NCBI GenBank assembly: GCA_903863935.1
Contig: CAIPDV010000043.1
Location: forward strand, 1 to 64,000
From: an uncultured Bacteroidota bacterium
Lineage (GTDB): Bacteria > Bacteroidota > Bacteroidia > JABEUT01
Length of the DNA stretch: 64,000 bases
Direction: 5' to 3'
Part shown: positions 61,214 through 64,000 of the stretch, piece by piece
How the letters are laid out: every line of letters begins with the position of its first letter
How positions within the stretch are numbered: the first letter of the stretch is position 1
Program-made: the position numbers and the translations under genes
The notes under the pieces: generated by a model
Database searches by the model: none
What the model was told of the DNA's origin: nothing
What the model saw: only the letters and a program-made list of their open reading frames with translations

Positions 61214-61804
61214 CTAAAAGAACAAAAAGAAACCATTGGCAAAGTACAGCAGCCCAATAATTCCGGGAAGCATACTTACATACCAAATAGGTTTCTTCTT
61301 TAAAAGGGCAGCAATGGCTGAAAGTAGAATTGACACTTGCAAGAATACCGCCGCAAACCCAAAAGGCTTACCGTGCTTAGCGGCATCATCGCGCAGTGTT
61401 TCCAATGCTTTTGCATCTTCGCTTATTTTCTCCTTCTCCACTTTGTAACGGGCTACGCTTTTGGTATAGTTATCTAAATACTTTTTACTGCTGTCCTGAA
61501 CAACTGAAGATTGATTATTCAGCATCTGAAGTTTCAAATTATCAATCTGTATTTCATACAAATATTGTTTTACCCCTTTAGCCTGGTAAAATGCCCATTG
61601 GTCACTGGCTTTAATCTGGCTCCCCATTGATTTACCGCTATTACTTGTAGCATTAAATGTGGAGAGTGTAGCACACAAAGAAAACAAAATAGTGGTGATT
61701 GAAAGATAATTTAACCACTTGGCTTTCTGTTTATCAGCTTTATCTTTTTCAAGCAGTTCAGCTTTTATTTCTGCCGTTACTTCTTTCTTTTCTTGTTCGT
61801 TCAT
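61214..61804 (-). CDS. DUF4337 family membrane protein
   Basis: 196 residues. A charged N-terminus, helix 1 (YLSITTILFSLCATLSTF), the family motif SQIKASDQWAFYQAKGVKQYLYEIQ, a long coiled coil (~95-150), and two C-terminal helices (FAAVFLQVSILLSAIAALL, MLPGIIGLLYFANGFFLF). Function unknown. It starts 11 bp after the gcvP stop, so they are likely co-transcribed. Confidence 0.87.
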   Translation of the reverse strand: MNEQEKKEVTAEIKAELLEKDKADKQKAKWLNYLSITTILFSLCATLSTFNATSNSGKSMGSQIKASDQWAFYQAKGVKQYLYEIQIDNLKLQMLNNQSSVVQDSSKKYLDNYTKSVARYKVEKEKISEDAKALETLRDDAAKHGKPFGFAAVFLQVSILLSAIAALLKKKPIWYVSMLPGIIGLLYFANGFFLFF

Positions 61805-61815
61805 GTGCTATATGA

Positions 61816-64000
61816 TTAGTGTACCATTCCACCTTCCACTGTCATATACTCCTCAATTGGCGGACAGGTACAAATAAGATTTCTGTCTCCGGCAGCATTA
61901 TCGGCACGTGCAACAGAAACCCAGAATTTATTTTCCTTAAGCCATTGTAAAGGATATGCAGCTTTCTCGCGGCTGTAAGGATGATTCCAGTCAGTCGCAA
62001 TAAGCCTTTTAGCAGTATGCGGAGAATTCTTCAATACGTTGTCGGTTCTATCGGCAACACCTGAAGCTACTTCATCAATTTCTGCATGTATCGAAATCAT
62101 GGCTTCTACAAAACGGTCAAGTTCTTCTTTGCTTTCGCTTTCAGTTGGTTCTACCATCAGTGAATCATGGACAGGGAAAGAAACCGTTGGTGCGTGAAAG
62201 CCGTAATCCATAAGCCTTTTAGCTATATCGGTTACTTCAACACTGGCACTCTTTTTAAATTCGTTGCAATCGAGAATTAATTCGTGTGCTACATTGCCTT
62301 TGCTACCTGTGTATAATATAGTATAGTGGTCTTTCAAACAAACTCTAATATAGTTTGCATTCAAAATTGCATACCGTGTAGAGTCCGTCAATCCTTGGGT
62401 TCCGAGCATTCTTATATATCCGTAAGAGATAAGCAGAATGAGCGAGCTGCCCCATGGAGCAGCAGAAACAGCAGTTGTATGATTATCATTCGGAGCAATA
62501 ACAACATGTGAAGGCAGGAATGGTTTTAAATGCTTTGCAACGCAAATTGGACCCATACCCGGACCTCCTCCGCCATGCGGAATGGCAAAGGTCTTGTGCA
62601 GATTCAGGTGGCATACGTCAGCACCAATGTTGGCAGGGTTTGTTAGCCCTACCTGTGCATTCATGTTAGCGCCATCCATATAAACCTGTCCGCCGTGTGA
62701 GTGAATTATTTTGGTTATCTTTTTAATATCCTCTTCAAAAAGGCCATAAGTTGAAGGATAAGTAACCATCAGGCAAGAAAGGTTGTCCTTATATAGTTCT
62801 GCTTTTTCCTGTAAGTCTTTTGCATCCACATCACCATTCTCAGTACATTTCACAACAACTATTTTCATGCCGGCCATAGCTGCTGACGCAGGATTGGTAC
62901 CATGTGCAGAGGCAGGGATCAAGACCACATCGCGGTGATGTTCTCCACGGCTGTGGTGATAAGCACGAATAACTAACAGCCCTGCATATTCGCCTTGTGC
63001 GCCACTGTTAGGTTGCAGTGATGCACCTGCAAAACCGGTAATGGTACAGAGGTATTTTGAAAGGTTGTCAATCATTTTAGTATAACCTTTCACCTGATCG
63101 AGAGGAGCAAACGGATGTATGTTTGCAAAACCCGGCATGGTGATTGGATACAGTTCCGATGCGGCATTCAGCTTCATAGTACATGAGCCTAATGATATCA
63201 TGGAATGTGTTAACGAAATATCCCTGTTCTCTAATTTCTTAATGTACCGCATCATTTCCGTTTCGGAATGATAAGTGTTAAAGACAGGATGGGTAAGGTA
63301 TGCGCTGCTACGAGATACTGTATTAAGATTAAATGTTTCTAAAAAATTATTTATTTCATTAGCCACATAAGTTTTCCCCGCTGCCGAAGCGAAGATTGAA
63401 ATAATATCATTCACATCGTTCGCATTTGTTGTCTCATCCAAACTGATACAAATTACATTAGCTTCAGGATAGTAAAAGTTGAAACCATTTTTTAATGCGG
63501 CAGCTTTAATTCCCTCTATCCCTTGCTGAACACTAATTTCCAGTGTATCAAAAAAATGGTGGTTGTTTACGGAATATCCTAAGTCAGTTAATGAACCTGC
63601 CAGATGCACTGCATTGGCATGTACTTTTTTAGCAATGTTCTTAATTCCCTGAGGACCGTGATACACGGCATACATGCTAGCCATAACTGCCAGTAAAGCC
63701 TGTGCGGTACATATATTAGAGGTAGCCTTTTCTCTGCGAATGTGTTGTTCGCGGGTTTGCAATGCCATGCGCAAAGCATGGCCTCCATCAGCGTCTATCG
63801 TTACACCAATAATGCGTCCAGGCAAAACTCGTTTGAAATTTTCACGTACTGCAAAGAAAGCAGCATGAGGACCACCATATCCGAGTGGAACACCAAAACG
63901 TTGTGAATTACCCAGCACAACATCAGCACCCCATTCTCCGGGAGGAGTTAAGAGAGCAAGAGCTAATAAGTCAGTTGCAACAGCAACATATACTTTATTA
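61816..64000 (-). CDS. gcvP: Glycine dehydrogenase (decarboxylating), 3' part
   Basis: The frame runs off the right edge of the window; about 728 residues are visible of the usual ~950. The visible part begins within the N-terminal half ([22 protein letters not shown], then [20 protein letters not shown]) and includes the PLP lysine in [21 protein letters not shown] of the C-terminal half. It is the P-protein of the glycine cleavage system, which decarboxylates glycine and passes the aminomethyl group to the H-protein. No frameshift is seen. No gcvT or gcvH is in view. Confidence 0.97.
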   Translation of the reverse strand, partial: NKVYVAVATDLLALALLTPPGEWGADVVLGNSQRFGVPLGYGGPHAAFFAVRENFKRVLPGRIIGVTIDADGGHALRMALQTREQHIRREKATSNICTAQALLAVMASMYAVYHGPQGIKNIAKKVHANAVHLAGSLTDLGYSVNNHHFFDTLEISVQQGIEGIKAAALKNGFNFYYPEANVICISLDETTNANDVNDIISIFASAAGKTYVANEINNFLETFNLNTVSRSSAYLTHPVFNTYHSETEMMRYIKKLENRDISLTHSMISLGSCTMKLNAASELYPITMPGFANIHPFAPLDQVKGYTKMIDNLSKYLCTITGFAGASLQPNSGAQGEYAGLLVIRAYHHSRGEHHRDVVLIPASAHGTNPASAAMAGMKIVVVKCTENGDVDAKDLQEKAELYKDNLSCLMVTYPSTYGLFEEDIKKITKIIHSHGGQVYMDGANMNAQVGLTNPANIGADVCHLNLHKTFAIPHGGGGPGMGPICVAKHLKPFLPSHVVIAPNDNHTTAVSAAPWGSSLILLISYGYIRMLGTQGLTDSTRYAILNANYIRVCLKDHYTILYTGSKGNVAHELILDCNEFKKSASVEVTDIAKRLMDYGFHAPTVSFPVHDSLMVEPTESESKEELDRFVEAMISIHAEIDEVASGVADRTDNVLKNSPHTAKRLIATDWNHPYSREKAAYPLQWLKENKFWVSVARADNAAGDRNLICTCPPIEEYMTVEGGMVH

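Noticed and set aside
1-64000. tRNA, rRNA, riboswitch, prophage or transposase genes
   Set aside because: None of their motifs (for example T-loop GGTTCGA with acceptor stem, integrase or transposase domains) was found on reading; the repeats seen have no adjacent recombinase.

Overview
The window comes from a member of the Bacteroidota with a type IX secretion system (T9SS), probably a gliding or surface-active lineage near Chitinophagales/Saprospirales/Cytophagales; I cannot place it more precisely. The grounds are: exported proteins ending in T9SS sorting domains (four type A, one type B CHU_C-like), two PorP/SprF partners, PorD (DUF4835), the Bacteroidota-type omega subunit and HisRS motif, the bamD-rpoZ-coaBC-porD and coiled-coil-zapA-rny gene orders, and many promoters of the TAnnTTTG type. 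The DNA is AT-rich and no rRNA, tRNA, CRISPR array, transposase or phage gene was seen.

Layout. 1-3,990: a nested palindromic REP-like element, two T9SS cargo proteins (NHL propeller; choice-of-anchor J plus Omp28/thioredoxin-like) and a second structured intergenic repeat. 3,988-6,172: cell division and RNA decay (coiled-coil protein, zapA, rny). 6,248-7,746: tandemly duplicated outer-membrane proteins, each with its own copied promoter. 7,747-13,446 (minus): two large tandem-paralogous lipoproteins followed by an Old Yellow Enzyme. 13,546-17,759: a compact glycan cluster (GT4, Wzy/ligase, DegT aminotransferase, initiating phosphoglycosyl transferase). 17,749-25,620: APC permease; a membrane pair made of a double-sensor Cache-like protein and a membrane-anchored degenerate STAND/AAA-like protein; a PQQ-type propeller; and a small exported protein resembling the GldM C-terminal domain. 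25,639-28,511 (minus): hisS-hutH. 28,727-36,523: M1 peptidase fused to an Omp85-like barrel, small outer-membrane and coiled-coil proteins, an orphan porP, and a DUF2157/GDYXXLXY pair. 36,788-43,296: a 1,860-residue SprB-like adhesin with 17 repeats and its SprF partner. 43,457-46,808: bamD-rpoZ-coaBC-porD. 46,913-59,066: T9SS propeller, beta-lactamase-family hydrolase, GMC oxidoreductase pair, two universal stress proteins, a lone receiver with two small proteins, an outer-membrane barrel and a SprB-repeat T9SS protein. 59,380-64,000 (minus): DUF3108, panB, DUF4337 and the 3' part of gcvP.

How the parts fit. Much of the window serves the cell envelope: assembly (bamD), T9SS machinery (PorP/SprF, PorD, GldM-like), its cargo, and a glycan cluster that might feed surface polysaccharide. 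Two features are not explained by the gene list. First, families of 7-bp tandem words (TTTTTCA, TGAGTTA, TAAGGNN, CCACTGA, TGATAAG and others) lie either between genes, often as inverted repeats beside start codons, or inside signal-peptide codons, where the word TTTTTCAT is the exact complement of the ATGAAAAA start of the same gene. Second, the Cache/STAND-like membrane pair looks like a signalling system with an external double sensor and an internal degenerate NTPase. These two are my main candidates for undescribed biology.
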